This document shows positions 16,878 to 26,445 of a stretch of DNA of 64,000 nt, one piece after another. Source of the stretch: Actinobaculum massiliense (GTDB lineage: Bacteria > Actinomycetota > Actinomycetes > Actinomycetales > Actinomycetaceae); NCBI RefSeq assembly GCF_001457435.1, contig NZ_LN881717.1, positions 815,896 to 879,895 of the forward strand. Reading direction: 5' to 3'. The position numbers were made by a program, and so were the translations under genes. A model generated the notes under the pieces. It was not told the DNA's origin. It did no database searches and saw only the letters and a program-made list of their open reading frames with translations. Within the stretch, counting starts at the first letter, position 1. Every line of letters begins with the position of its first letter.

Positions 16878-17336
16878 ATGACCATCAGCCAGCGGTTGAA
16901 CGAACTTGGCCTTGACCTACCGCCCGTCGCCGCTCCGGTTGCCGCCTACGTACCGGCTAAGAACACCGGCGCCACGATCCGCACCTCGGGCCAGCTTCCC
17001 CTGGTCGACGGCGCACTACCCGCCACCGGGAAGGTGGGCGCAAGCGTAACTCCCGATTCCGCCTATAACTACGCCCGCATCGCGGCGCTGAATGCCCTGG
17101 CGGCGGCCGCCGATATCGCCGGCGGCCTCGACCAGATTTCCGGCACCGAACACGTCACCGTCTTTATCGCTTCTGCCCCGGATTTCACCGATCAGCCAGC
17201 GGTTGCAAACGGAGCCTCTGACCTCTTCGGCGATATTTTTGGCGATGCCGGCCTGCACACCCGCTCAGCCGTTGGAGTAGCGGTTCTTCCGCTCGACGCA
17301 CCGGTGGAAGTCGAGGTCGTTTTCACCCTCGCCTAG
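16878..17336 (+). CDS. RidA/YjgF family protein
   Basis: 152 aa from ATG 16878, preceded by CGGAGG at 5-nt spacing; longer in-frame extension back to 16653 overlaps whiB and is rejected. RidA fold with [41 protein letters not shown] and [22 protein letters not shown]. It belongs to the longer actinobacterial YjgF group (about 150 aa, Rv3678c-like), which lacks the clear catalytic Arg block of enamine-deaminating RidA, so activity on reactive imines is uncertain. Sits immediately after whiB, again as in mycobacteria. Confidence 0.9.
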   Translation: MTISQRLNELGLDLPPVAAPVAAYVPAKNTGATIRTSGQLPLVDGALPATGKVGASVTPDSAYNYARIAALNALAAAADIAGGLDQISGTEHVTVFIASAPDFTDQPAVANGASDLFGDIFGDAGLHTRSAVGVAVLPLDAPVEVEVVFTLA

Positions 17337-17471
17337 GCCCGGATACAGTCCGCCCAGGATCCACGCATCCAAAAGTGCACAGTCGCAAATACGCACAGCG
17401 ACAATGTGCCCGGAAGTATTGGTTCCCATTCGGTCTGGGTACCAAACTAGGACCTCTCACGTGCCACAGCG

Positions 17472-18407
17472 CTAGAACCGGCCGCGCTCCTCGTGCCCGG
17501 CGTGTGCCTCCGGCTCGAACTGGAAAGTAGAGTGCTGCACATCGAAATGCTCGGAGAGGCATCCTTGCACGGCGTCCAACATGGCCGGAACTCGCCCGTC
17601 GGCAAAGGCGGCGTCGTCGGCAACAATATGCGCCGAAACCACCGGAGTGCCGGTGCCCACCGACCACAGGTGAAGGTCATGCACGCGCACCACGCCTTCT
17701 AAACCGCTGATATGTTCGCGCACGGTTTCAACGCTCATGCCGGCGGGCGCCCCTTCCAAGAGTACGTGGCTGGCGTCGCGAACCAGCACCCAGCCGGCGC
17801 GGAGCATAAGCGCGGCAACAATGAGCGACGCGATGGCGTCCGCGTGCACCCACTGCGTGGTGACGATAATGAGACCCGCCACGGCGGTGCCGATAAAACC
17901 GTAGAGATCGGTCAAGATGTGCTGGTAAGCCCCGCGAATATTGAGCGACTGCCGGTTGGCGCGGGCCAGTAGCGCGGTAGCAATAACGTTGACGACGATC
18001 CCCGCCAGGGCGGTGAAGACGACGGCCCAGCCGGCCACCACGGGAGGCACGAAGAATCGGCGGACGGCTTCCACCGCAATAATGAGCCCGAGCACCAGTA
18101 GCGTGACACCATTGGCCAAGCCGGATAGGATCTCCGCACGCTCCAAGCCGTAGGTCCAGCGCCCGGTGGCCGGGCGAACCACCACGTAGCTCACCCAGAT
18201 GGCGATCGCGATGGCACCGGCGTCGGTCAGCATATGCGCCGCGTCAGAGAGCAAGGCGAGCGAATTGGAGAGGAAGGCGATGACGACCTCGCCCACCATG
18301 AAGACGACGAGGACGCTCAGCGCCCCCCACAGGTAGCGGCGATCCGCATCGACTGAAACGCCGTGCGAATGCGCGTGCGCGGAATGATTGCTGTGGTCGG
18401 TGCTCAC
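17472..18407 (-). CDS. Cation diffusion facilitator (CzcD-like Zn/Co exporter)
   Basis: 311 aa. Proton-coupled export of divalent metal, most likely Zn. His-rich N-terminus DHSNHSAHAHSHGVS, six membrane helices, and paired metal sites HxxxD in helix 2 (DAAHMLTDAG) and helix 5 (YQHILTDLYG), the zinc-type arrangement; C-terminal ferredoxin-like domain with VHDLHLWSVGTGTPVVSAH and a His-containing tail (HAGHEERG). GTG at 18407 is the start, with TGGAGG just upstream; an ATG at 18434 would overlap aroB. Lies 19 nt after aroB on the same strand, so the two are probably cotranscribed. Confidence 0.93.
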   Translation of the reverse strand: MSTDHSNHSAHAHSHGVSVDADRRYLWGALSVLVVFMVGEVVIAFLSNSLALLSDAAHMLTDAGAIAIAIWVSYVVVRPATGRWTYGLERAEILSGLANGVTLLVLGLIIAVEAVRRFFVPPVVAGWAVVFTALAGIVVNVIATALLARANRQSLNIRGAYQHILTDLYGFIGTAVAGLIIVTTQWVHADAIASLIVAALMLRAGWVLVRDASHVLLEGAPAGMSVETVREHISGLEGVVRVHDLHLWSVGTGTPVVSAHIVADDAAFADGRVPAMLDAVQGCLSEHFDVQHSTFQFEPEAHAGHEERGRF

Positions 18408-18426
18408 TTTTCCTCCATTTATCGGT

Positions 18427-19566
18427 TTACCCAAGCTGTTCGCTCAAGAACGCCTCAATTTGCGCGGCGGAAACCGCGCGGGAATACGAACCTTGCGCGA
18501 AAAGACGCAAGGCTCCGATTCCGTCTTGGAAAACAAATCTGATCTGGCCGCCCGCCGCCTTTTTATCGTGTTTCATGGCAGCCATAATCGCCTGGACGCT
18601 CACCCCATCCGGGATCTGGGTGGGCAACCCAATCGCCGCTAGCAACCGCTCCAGACGGAGTTGGTCAGCGGCCGAAATATATCCGAAACCCACGCCCAGG
18701 CGCGCCTGCAAGTTCAATCCCACCGCCACGCACTCCCCGTGCGCCCACCGATAGTTGAGCGCGGCCTCCAGGGCTCGGCCAATGGTGTGGCCCAAATTGA
18801 GGCCCATGCGGCGGTTACCTTCATGCACATCGGACTGCACGAAATCCTGTTTGATCTGAGCATTTCGCCGCGCGGTGTATTCGGCAAGATCGGCGTCGCG
18901 CACAAATTCTTCCGGGCCCATTCCCCGATTTACAAAGGCATCTTCCAGGCGCGCGAAGAAATCCGCGTCGGCAATGCAAGCGTGCTTGACGGTTTCAGCC
19001 ATTCCGTCGCAAATCTTCGGAGCATCGAGGCTGGCCCAGGTGGCGATATCGATAAGCACGGCCCGCGGTTGGTGGAAAGCGCCAATCAGATTTGTGGCCG
19101 CGGGGGTGTCGACGGCGGTTTTCCCGCCGATCGCCGCATCTGCCGCCCCCACCAGGGTGGTGGAGTAGCTGACGTAGGGAATGCCGCGGGTGAAGGTAGC
19201 CGCGATGAAGCCCGCCAGATCGGTGACGACGCCGCCGCCCACCGCCACAATAACGCTGTCGCGATTGAAGCCAGCGGCAATCATTGCGTCTTCCAGCTGC
19301 TCCTTGGTGGCACGGGTCTTGTTTTCCTCTCCGGCGGAGAAAACAAAAATCTCTGCACCGCGCCCCGAGTTACGAAGCATCTGCCTGATTGCCCCGGCCT
19401 TGAGGCGCGCCACATTGGAATCGGTAATAATGGCAACTCGGCGAGCGGCAAGCTCTGGACCGGCGAGGATTTGCCCGAGCTCATCTTCCAGATCGCGCCC
19501 AATAACCAGCGGATACGATTCATCCACCACGCGCTTGAGGTCAATGCTCATGCGGGTTACGGTCAC
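18427..19566 (-). CDS. aroB: 3-dehydroquinate synthase
   Basis: 379 aa. Converts DAHP to 3-dehydroquinate in the shikimate pathway, using NAD and Zn. Hallmarks are VGGGVVTDLAGFIAATFTRG, PTTLVGAADAAIGGKTAVDT-like text (STTLVGAADAAIGGKTAVD), DGMAETVKHACI and LNLGHTIGRALEA with the metal-binding His. I use the GTG at 19566, which has GGAGG at 4-nt spacing. aroK and aroC, its usual partners, are not adjacent. The 275 nt upstream, up to the TrmH-family gene, show no clear gene or hairpin. Confidence 0.95.
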   Translation of the reverse strand: MTVTRMSIDLKRVVDESYPLVIGRDLEDELGQILAGPELAARRVAIITDSNVARLKAGAIRQMLRNSGRGAEIFVFSAGEENKTRATKEQLEDAMIAAGFNRDSVIVAVGGGVVTDLAGFIAATFTRGIPYVSYSTTLVGAADAAIGGKTAVDTPAATNLIGAFHQPRAVLIDIATWASLDAPKICDGMAETVKHACIADADFFARLEDAFVNRGMGPEEFVRDADLAEYTARRNAQIKQDFVQSDVHEGNRRMGLNLGHTIGRALEAALNYRWAHGECVAVGLNLQARLGVGFGYISAADQLRLERLLAAIGLPTQIPDGVSVQAIMAAMKHDKKAAGGQIRFVFQDGIGALRLFAQGSYSRAVSAAQIEAFLSEQLG

Positions 19567-19841
19567 GGTTCCTCCCTGCGAACTGGTACGTGGCGGCCGC
19601 GCTGACCGCCGCGGTTTCCTCAATGCTCGAGTTTCCCTCAATCATCGAACTAGTGAACCGGCTGAGTGCCGGTACCGGCACGTGTTCACCGGCGCTTATC
19701 TGCCGATCCTACCCTGGTTAATTCCCCTCAGGCCGCCGCGCTCCCCTCAGACCTGATCTGAAGAATTCACGGAGAAGGCCCGCCTAGCTATCCCAGCGAA
19801 CCGGCGCGTTCGCGGCGCCAGAAAGCTACTACGGCCTAGCA

Positions 19842-20588
19842 CTATTCGCCCGGGAAACCGGGATCGAGGTGCTGCAAGGCCCAGGTGTGCATGGCAATAG
19901 CGGCCGCCGCCGCCACGTTCATGGAGCGGGTTGAGCCGTACTGCACAATTTCCACCGCCCGCGGGCAACGCCCGAGCAAATCCGCGGAAATTCCGCTCGA
20001 TTCCTGGCCAAACACCAACACGCACTTTTCCGGAAGCTCGGTGGTTTCAATCGGGGTGGCACCCTCCTGATTGTCGATTGCCACTAGCTCATAGCCATTT
20101 TCTTGAGCCCACTCTTCCAGGCCCGCCGGCTCCGCGTGATAGTACATATTCAGGTATCGATCGGTCACCAGGGCGCCGCGCTTATTCCACTTGTGGCGGC
20201 CCACAATATGCACACCAGCGGCGTTGAAAGCGTTTGCGCTACGCACGATCGACCCAATATTGAGGTCGTGCTGAAGATTCTCAATGGCGATATGCAGGGG
20301 CGAACGATGCGTATCAAGTTCGGCTTTAATCGCCTCTACCGTCCAGTAGCGATAACGGTCGACGACGTTGCGGTGGTCTCCGTTGGCCAAAAGCTCTGGA
20401 TCGAGGCGCGGATCATCGGGCCAGGGCAGCGGGTGCGGCCCTACACCCACCGTGCGCTTTTCACCATAGGGCGAGCCTCCACTTGCCGGAAGCACTCCTT
20501 CCGGCAAGGCCTCGGAATCAGATGGGCTGGCGTTATCTGCCACCGGCCGCGCTACGGCGTCGTCGTTCACTACCTTTTTGGAATCCAC
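19842..20588 (-). CDS. TrmH/SpoU-family RNA methyltransferase
   Basis: 248 aa. SPOUT-class SAM-dependent 2'-O-methyltransferase. Motif 1 NLQHDLNIGSIVRSANAFNA (with the catalytic Asn and Arg), motif 2 CVLVFGQESSGIS and motif 3 EIVQYGSTRSMNVAAAAAIA forming the knotted SAM pocket. An N-terminal extension of about 80 residues (SDSEALPEGVLPASGGSPYG and PHPLPWPDDPRLDPELL) is typical of actinobacterial homologues with an rRNA or tRNA ribose target not predictable here. Stand-alone on the minus strand. Confidence 0.9.
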   Translation of the reverse strand: MDSKKVVNDDAVARPVADNASPSDSEALPEGVLPASGGSPYGEKRTVGVGPHPLPWPDDPRLDPELLANGDHRNVVDRYRYWTVEAIKAELDTHRSPLHIAIENLQHDLNIGSIVRSANAFNAAGVHIVGRHKWNKRGALVTDRYLNMYYHAEPAGLEEWAQENGYELVAIDNQEGATPIETTELPEKCVLVFGQESSGISADLLGRCPRAVEIVQYGSTRSMNVAAAAAIAMHTWALQHLDPGFPGE

Positions 20589-20652
20589 CTCACCACCCTA
20601 AGCTACTCGTGCGCCTTTGACCCGCTCGAGCCGGGTGGCGTTCGCCGCGTGG

Positions 20653-21417
20653 CTAGCGCCCAGAAAGCGAGGGGCCCGCGACCTTGCGCACCAACCACCG
20701 CGGGGCCACCCGGGCCACCCCAACCAACATTTTGTAAAGCCAGCCTGGAGTCACGAGCACCCGCCCGCGCCGGCAGGCCTCAATTGCGGCTTGGGCAACC
20801 TGCTCGGCCGGTACAAAGGCAATCTCCGGCCACTGGCTCGCATCAACCTCGGAGCGGCGATGGAAATCCGTGTGGATCAAGCCCGGCGTCACCGCCGTCA
20901 CCGATACCCCGTGCGGTGTAAGCTCGGTGGCCAGGCCCTCGCTAAACGTGCGCACCCAGGCCTTATGCGCCGAATAGGTTCCCTGGGCGGTCACGGAAGT
21001 CATGGACGAAACGTTGATAATTCCCCCGTAGCCGCGCCGGCGAAATTCTGCCGCCGCGTAATGGCAGGTAATCATCACCGCGCGCACCATAACGTTGAGC
21101 GCGTTCTCCTCTTTTTCGAGCTCGCCCTCGGAAAACTCCTGCCCGAGCCCAAAACCGGCGTTATTTACCAGCAAACCAATGGGCTTCTCGGTATCCGCTA
21201 CCCGCTGGCCGACCTTAATCGCGTCCTCGCGCTTCGACAGGTCCGCCGCAAGTACCTCCACTTTTACGGCCGCCACCTGGCGGATTTCCTCCGCGATCTT
21301 TTCCAGTGTCTCCGCCCCGCGCGCAACCAGCACGAGGTCGTTGCGTTCGGCGGCAAGTTGCCACGCAAATTCGAGGCCTAACCCGGAGCTAGCGCCGGTA
21401 ATAAGTGCAGTTCCCAT
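20653..21417 (-). CDS. Short-chain dehydrogenase/reductase
   Basis: 254 aa starting MGTALITGASSGLG at 21417. Classical SDR: nucleotide-binding TGASSGLG, AADLSKRED, NNAGFG, catalytic Ser in NVSSMTS and YxxxK as YSAHK. The DltE/YqjQ-like C-terminal part (PRWLVRKVAGPS) suggests a membrane-associated reductase with unknown substrate. The long open frame above 21417 is a shadow overlapping the lipoprotein gene. Overlaps the 3' end of that small lipoprotein gene by 40 nt in another frame, an arrangement that may couple their translation or show that the lipoprotein tail is altered. Confidence 0.9.
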   Translation of the reverse strand: MGTALITGASSGLGLEFAWQLAAERNDLVLVARGAETLEKIAEEIRQVAAVKVEVLAADLSKREDAIKVGQRVADTEKPIGLLVNNAGFGLGQEFSEGELEKEENALNVMVRAVMITCHYAAAEFRRRGYGGIINVSSMTSVTAQGTYSAHKAWVRTFSEGLATELTPHGVSVTAVTPGLIHTDFHRRSEVDASQWPEIAFVPAEQVAQAAIEACRRGRVLVTPGWLYKMLVGVARVAPRWLVRKVAGPSLSGR

Positions 21418-21692
21418 AGAGACAGAATACCTAGCTGAGAGCTTTTTGCCGGGCTTGCCCGGGGCGGGCGAGCTAGCCCAGCTTCCGGGGCTGGCGGGCC
21501 CGCAGGGCAACCATAGAAGCCGCCGTAGCCGCCAGCCTTAGCCGTTGCGCGAGCATGCTCCACATCCATTGTTATCGCCTCTAGGGCCTGGCACGACTCC
21601 GCCCGCTTTTCTTCCGCGCTCTTACCGCATCCGACAACAGACACTGAGAGCAAGGCAGCTAGCACCATTGCAAAGATTCTTTTCCCACGCAT
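21378..21692 (-). CDS. Small putative lipoprotein
   Basis: 104 aa from ATG 21692, with AGGAGG eight nt upstream (a start at 21722 also exists). Signal peptide MRGKRIFAMVLAALLSVSVV followed by GCGKSAEE, a lipobox-like V-V-G-C. The mature part starts acidic and helical (KRAESCQALEAITMDVEHAR) but turns into a Gly/Pro/Ala stretch from about residue 60 that overlaps the SDR start; the tail composition looks like out-of-frame reading, so a frameshift near 21550 is possible. Function unknown. Confidence 0.6.
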   Translation of the reverse strand: MRGKRIFAMVLAALLSVSVVGCGKSAEEKRAESCQALEAITMDVEHARATAKAGGYGGFYGCPAGPPAPEAGLARPPRASPAKSSQLGILSLWELHLLPALAPG

Positions 21693-21931
21693 AACAAAAA
21701 CCTCCTGCGTGTGTTGCACCATCTCACCCGGTTGCGATTGTGTTTATTAAACCGCATGAGGTGGGTTTTGGGGAGGGTCTCCCCGCAGGTTCGTGAGCCG
21801 TCTTTGGCAAGTTCTTTATCCGTGTATCGCGTGGGCGCGAATTCGCGTTCTTCGAAAACGGATCACCGGCCGGGCCGCAAGCTAATACCAAGAGCAGAAG
21901 AGCTAATGGCGAAAGCAGATAGAATGGCCGG

Positions 21932-22801
21932 GTGCGTATCGCAACCTGGAATATCAACTCAATTCGCGCCCGCGCCGAGCGGGCACTGGGCGTTCTGGAC
22001 CGCTGGGATCTAGACGTTTTGCTCCTGCAAGAAACCAAGTGCAAGCCGGAGCAGTTCCCCGCCGAGCCATTCGAGGCCGCGGGTTACCAGGTAGCGGCCG
22101 CCGGCCTGAACCAGTGGAACGGGGTGGCGATTATTTCGCGCATCGGGCTAGACAACGTGGAAATTGGTTTTCCCGGCCAGCCCGGTTTCGCGAAGGAGGA
22201 CGGCGCCGGCGCGCTACTTAGCGAGCCGGTTGTGGAGGCGCGCGCGATTCGAGCCCGGGTTGGCACCGGGTCGCGCGGAATCGACGTCTGGAGCCTTTAC
22301 ATCCCCAACGGGCGTTCCTACAACGATCCGCATTTCAGGTACAAGCTGGAGTTCCTGCGCAGGCTTCGCGCCGCGGTCGGCGAACAGCTTGCCGCTGATC
22401 CCGCCCGCCGAATCCTGCTTGCCGGGGACTGGAACGTCGCGCCCGAAGATACCGACGTGTGGGATATTGATTTCTTCCGCAATGACGTGGGCATGTACGT
22501 GACCGACGAAGAGCGAGCGGTGTTCAATGCCTTTGGAAAACCCGGAACCGGCACGGAGGGCGATTTCGCCGGCCCCGCGCTCACCGAGCTCACGCGCGGT
22601 GCGGACGGGGCCGACTATACGTTCTGGGATTACCAGCGCCTACGTTTCCCGAAAAATCACGGAATGCGCATCGATTTCGGGTGGGCTAGCCCGGAGCTCG
22701 CCGATCTCTTCGCCGCGGCTCACATCGACCGCGATGAGCGCAAGGGTAAGGGTGCTTCCGATCACGTACCGGTGATTATGGAGTTCGATGCCGAAGCCTA
22801 G
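21932..22801 (+). CDS. xthA: Exodeoxyribonuclease III (AP endonuclease)
   Basis: 289 aa. Class II AP endonuclease / 3'-5' exonuclease in base excision repair. The GTG at 21932 opens the classical MRIATWNINSIRAR; then LLLQETKCKP (metal Glu), VWSLYIPNG, LLAGDWNVAPEDTDVWD, DYTFWDYQRLRFPKNHGMRI and the catalytic His in KGASDHVPVIMEF. Complete at normal length. No good ribosome site precedes the GTG, so translation may be weak. Divergent from the lipoprotein gene (239 nt between). Confidence 0.95.
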   Translation: MRIATWNINSIRARAERALGVLDRWDLDVLLLQETKCKPEQFPAEPFEAAGYQVAAAGLNQWNGVAIISRIGLDNVEIGFPGQPGFAKEDGAGALLSEPVVEARAIRARVGTGSRGIDVWSLYIPNGRSYNDPHFRYKLEFLRRLRAAVGEQLAADPARRILLAGDWNVAPEDTDVWDIDFFRNDVGMYVTDEERAVFNAFGKPGTGTEGDFAGPALTELTRGADGADYTFWDYQRLRFPKNHGMRIDFGWASPELADLFAAAHIDRDERKGKGASDHVPVIMEFDAEA

Positions 22802-22831
22802 CGCCGCCGTATTCCGGCTTAGCTACCGCTT

Positions 22832-23605
22832 CTAGAGAAGGCCAACCACCTCGGCGATCGACTCATGGATGTACTCGGGGCGGAACGGAAAGGTGCCCAT
22901 GTCCTCCCGGCTCGACGAACCACTCAAAACGAGGTGAGTTTGTAGCCCTGCTTCCATGCCGCACAGAATATCCGTATCCATTCGGTCACCCACCAGCGCG
23001 GTTTCTTCCGAATGGGCACCGATTCTGTTCAGGCCATTGCGCAACATGATTGGGTTCGGCTTCCCCACGTAGTAAGGTTGGCGTCCGGTGGCGGCGGTAA
23101 TCATGGCGGCCACCGCTCCGGTAGCGGGAATCGGGCCGTGCTCGGAGGGGCCGGTCACGTCCGGATTCGTGGCTATAAAACGCGCACCGCGGTCAATCAG
23201 GCGGATTGCGGTGGTCAGTGCCTCAATCGAATACGTGCGAGTTTCGCCTAGCACTACCACTTCGGGATTCACGTTCGTCATAACGAACCCGGCGTTATAC
23301 ATCGCCGTCGTGAGCCCCGCTTCACCCACCACGTAAGCACGTTTGTTTTCCACCTGCTGAGCGAGGAAAATCGCGGTCGCGGATGCTGACGTCCAGATAT
23401 TTTCCTCCGGAACCTCCAAACCCGCGGCCTGCAGACGCGCGGAGAGATCGCGGCGGGTGAAGATCGAATTGTTCGTGAGGACGAGGTAGGGATATTCCTT
23501 CTCCTGCAGGGTGGTGAGGAACTCCGCCGCGCCAGGGAGTGCGACCTCCTCGTGAATGAGGACGCCGTCCATGTCAGTGAGCCAATTCTTGATTTCACGT
23601 GTCAT
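22832..23605 (-). CDS. HAD-IIA family sugar-phosphatase (NagD-like)
   Basis: 257 aa. HAD phosphatase with motif I DMDGVLIHE (nucleophile Asp and acid Asp), motif II VLTNNS, motif III Lys in GKPNPIM and motif IV VGDRMDTDI. The C2 cap segment between II and III (VVLGETRTYS) identifies the NagD subclass. Substrate is likely a small phosphorylated metabolite. Last gene of the minus-strand run that includes serS and sdaA, 85 nt after sdaA. Confidence 0.92.
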   Translation of the reverse strand: MTREIKNWLTDMDGVLIHEEVALPGAAEFLTTLQEKEYPYLVLTNNSIFTRRDLSARLQAAGLEVPEENIWTSASATAIFLAQQVENKRAYVVGEAGLTTAMYNAGFVMTNVNPEVVVLGETRTYSIEALTTAIRLIDRGARFIATNPDVTGPSEHGPIPATGAVAAMITAATGRQPYYVGKPNPIMLRNGLNRIGAHSEETALVGDRMDTDILCGMEAGLQTHLVLSGSSSREDMGTFPFRPEYIHESIAEVVGLL

Positions 23606-23690
23606 GGTTTAACCATACGCAAGGCAGGCGGCGAAGAGGTTTTAATTCTTGACGACGGCGTGCTTAGCTACGCCGGAACGAATAACGAAT

Positions 23691-25049
23691 CTAGGCGCAA
23701 GGCACGTTGCGAGCCAGCCCGCCGAGCGATGTTTCGCGATAGTTCAGGTGCATATCCTTACCGGTTTCGTACATCGTCTCGATTACCTCATCGAGCCCTA
23801 CCTTCGGATCCGTATCGCGCAGCATAGCGAGGGCGGCCGCATTGACGGCCTTCACCGCCCCCATGGCGTTACGCTCGATGCACGGGACTTGAACCTGGCC
23901 GTTCACCGGATCGCAGGTAAGACCAAGGTTATGCTCCATGCCGATTTCTGCGGCACTGCACACCTGCAACGGCGTCGCTCCCCGTAACTCCGCGTAGGCG
24001 CCGGCCGCCATCGAGGAGGCGACCCCCACTTCACCCTGGCAACCTACCTCGGCCGCGGAAAGCGACGCGTTCATTTTATAAAGCGCGCCGATGACCGCCG
24101 CGGTAAGGAAGAACCGGCCGCGAGTCTCTTCATCGCTGGGACCGAAGAATTCGTCGTAATAGGCCATGACCGCCGGGCACACCCCGCAGGCGCCATTGGT
24201 CGGTGAGGTCACCACGCGCCCACCCGCGGCGTTCTCTTCATTCACCGCCATGGCGTACATATTCAGCCAAGACATGGCGATGAGCGGATCGTCTGTATTG
24301 CGTTGAGGCAAAATGCGTTGCGCGAGTGCTTTTGCCCGGCGCGGAACCTGGAGCGGGCCGGGAAGCACGCCGTCGGTGGTAATGCCGCGGTCAATGTCCT
24401 CCCGCATCACCTCCCAGATGCGGCGCAGGTGCCCGCGCACCTCGTCCTCGCTTCGCGCCGCAACCTCATTGCGCCACTGCATCTCAGAAATAGAGATCCC
24501 GTCGCGCTCGCAGTATGCCAGCACATCTTTCGCGTTGCGATAGGGATAGGGAACCGAGACCGTATCCTCGGAAACGACGCCAAGATGCTCGGCGTCGACG
24601 ATGAACCCACCACCAATGGAATAGAAGGTGTTGGCATAGAGCTCTTCCGTGCCAGCGTAGGCGGTGATTCTCATGCCGTTTTCGTGGAGCGGAAGCATTT
24701 CCGCGTTGAAGCGAATAGCCTCCTCCGGGAAATCGACTTCCCTCCGTCCGCTCAGCGACAGTCGGCCGGTCGCGCGCACGCGCGCGAGGAATGCCGGAAT
24801 ACCGTCGATATCCACGGTATCCGGTATTTTCCCGGCCAGTCCGAGCGTCACCGCGACGTCGGTGTTGTGCCCGCGTCCGGTTGCCGAGAGCGAACCGTAC
24901 AGGTCGACGACGACGCTCGTCGCCACCTCGAGCAATCCTTGGTTCTCTAATTCATCGACAAACTGCTTCCCGATTTTCATCGGGCCGAGGGTATGCGAGC
25001 TGGAGGGCCCGATACCGATTTTGAACATGTCTACGACGCTGACAAACAA
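23691..25049 (-). CDS. sdaA: L-serine ammonia-lyase, iron-sulfur dependent
   Basis: 452 aa, single-chain SdaA (beta and alpha parts fused). Deaminates L-serine to pyruvate and ammonia with a [4Fe-4S] cluster. It begins with [20 protein letters not shown]; cluster-cysteine regions [35 protein letters not shown] and [16 protein letters not shown] are all present, and it ends in an unpaired C-terminal Cys (VPCA), the residue reported as autoinhibitory in related enzymes. Start is a TTG only 4 nt after the serS stop without a Shine-Dalgarno sequence, so it is likely translated by coupling with serS. Confidence 0.95.
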   Translation of the reverse strand: MFVSVVDMFKIGIGPSSSHTLGPMKIGKQFVDELENQGLLEVATSVVVDLYGSLSATGRGHNTDVAVTLGLAGKIPDTVDIDGIPAFLARVRATGRLSLSGRREVDFPEEAIRFNAEMLPLHENGMRITAYAGTEELYANTFYSIGGGFIVDAEHLGVVSEDTVSVPYPYRNAKDVLAYCERDGISISEMQWRNEVAARSEDEVRGHLRRIWEVMREDIDRGITTDGVLPGPLQVPRRAKALAQRILPQRNTDDPLIAMSWLNMYAMAVNEENAAGGRVVTSPTNGACGVCPAVMAYYDEFFGPSDEETRGRFFLTAAVIGALYKMNASLSAAEVGCQGEVGVASSMAAGAYAELRGATPLQVCSAAEIGMEHNLGLTCDPVNGQVQVPCIERNAMGAVKAVNAAALAMLRDTDPKVGLDEVIETMYETGKDMHLNYRETSLGGLARNVPCA

Positions 25050-25053
25050 ATTT

Positions 25054-26325
25054 CTACCGAATCGGCTCGATTACTTCCATTCCGCCCATGTAGGGTCGCA
25101 AAGCTTCGGGAATGTACAGGCTCCCGTCTTTCTGCTGATGGTTTTCGAACATCGCCACCAACCAGCGGGTGGTGGCGAGCGTGCCATTGAGGGTGGCAAC
25201 CTGACGATTGCCCTGCTCCGTCCTCTCGCGGATATTGAGGCGCCGCGCCTGGTAGGTGGTGCAGTTGGAGGTGGAGGTGACTTCCATATAGCGATTCTGG
25301 GTGGGCAACCACGCTTCGCAATCGAACTTCTGCGCGGCGGAGGAGCCCAGGTCACCGGCCGCAATATTGAGTACGTGGATGGGAAGCTCCACCTTGGCGA
25401 GCATTTCCTTTTCCATCGCCAGCAGGCGCTGGTGCTCCGCCTCGGCATCCTCCTGCTTGCAGAAGACGAACATTTCGACTTTGTTGAACTGGTGAACGCG
25501 AATGATTCCGCGCGTATCCTTGCCGTACGATCCCGCTTCACGACGGTAGCAGGCCGAGAATCCGGAGTAGCGAATTGGGCCGGCGCTCAGATCCAGGATT
25601 TCATCCTTGTGGTAGCCCGCCAGCGCCACTTCCGAGGTACCCACCAGGTACTGATCATCGGCATTGAGGTAATAGATCTCATCCGAATGCTCGCCCAGGA
25701 AGCCGGTACCGGCCATAATGTCCGGGTTGACGATCGTCGGCGTATTCATGAGGACGTACCCGCGCTCACGCGCCTGATCCATCGCCATATTGAACAGTGC
25801 CCACTCGAGCCGCGCGCCCACGCCCTTCATGTAGTAGAAGCGCGAACCGGAAACCTTGGCGCCGCGTTCCATATCGACGGCGTCGAACCTCTCTGCAACG
25901 TCCAGGTGATCTTTCGGCTCAAAACCCTCGGCCGCGAAATCACGCGGAGTGCCGATCACCTCGATCTCTTCGGATTTTGATTCGTCGCCCGCCGGTACGC
26001 CGTCGAGAACAACATTTTCAATCACCGCATTGGCGCGCTTAGCCGCCTCTTCTGCCTCCGCGGCGACCGCTTCGAGCTCTTTCACGCGGTCGGAAAGCTG
26101 CTTGGCTTCGGCAATAATCGCCGGGCGTTCTTCCTTGGACGCCTTAGAGATGGAGCGGGACACCTCGTTCTGCCTACCGCGCGCGGTCTCAAATTCCGCG
26201 AGCGCCGAGCGCCGCTCCACGTCTGCTTCCAGTAGAGCGTCTACCGTGGCGGGGTCGTTACCTCGCTTGAGTTGCGACTGACGAATTAACTCCGGATTTT
26301 CCCGAACGAGCCGAATATCAAGCAT
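25054..26325 (-). CDS. serS: Serine-tRNA ligase
   Basis: 423 aa from ATG 26325 (AAGGAG at 4-nt spacing). Class II synthetase: N-terminal coiled-coil tRNA-binding arm (VERRSALAEFETARGRQNEV and AEEAAKRANAVIENV), motif 1 region, motif 2 CYRREAGSYGKDTRGIIRVH and motif 3 NGTLATTRWLVAMFENHQ. Normal length and intact. Located inside a serine metabolism block (regulator and D-serine genes upstream, L-serine deaminase downstream), unusual company for a housekeeping synthetase. Confidence 0.97.
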   Translation of the reverse strand: MLDIRLVRENPELIRQSQLKRGNDPATVDALLEADVERRSALAEFETARGRQNEVSRSISKASKEERPAIIAEAKQLSDRVKELEAVAAEAEEAAKRANAVIENVVLDGVPAGDESKSEEIEVIGTPRDFAAEGFEPKDHLDVAERFDAVDMERGAKVSGSRFYYMKGVGARLEWALFNMAMDQARERGYVLMNTPTIVNPDIMAGTGFLGEHSDEIYYLNADDQYLVGTSEVALAGYHKDEILDLSAGPIRYSGFSACYRREAGSYGKDTRGIIRVHQFNKVEMFVFCKQEDAEAEHQRLLAMEKEMLAKVELPIHVLNIAAGDLGSSAAQKFDCEAWLPTQNRYMEVTSTSNCTTYQARRLNIRERTEQGNRQVATLNGTLATTRWLVAMFENHQQKDGSLYIPEALRPYMGGMEVIEPIR

Positions 26326-26445
26326 GTCTCTCCTTGGCACTTTCGCGCTATTGCGGGTGAACCCGCCGTTTTCCACTTCGTATACTCTAGCGCGTTCGGT
26401 GCTTCTTCCCGCCTCAAAAGCACAAAATCACTGCTATCTGTTCTA

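Noticed and set aside
21724-22044. 106-aa minus frame with a hydrophobic stretch
   Set aside because: Overlaps the conserved N-terminus of exonuclease III; no homologue pattern.
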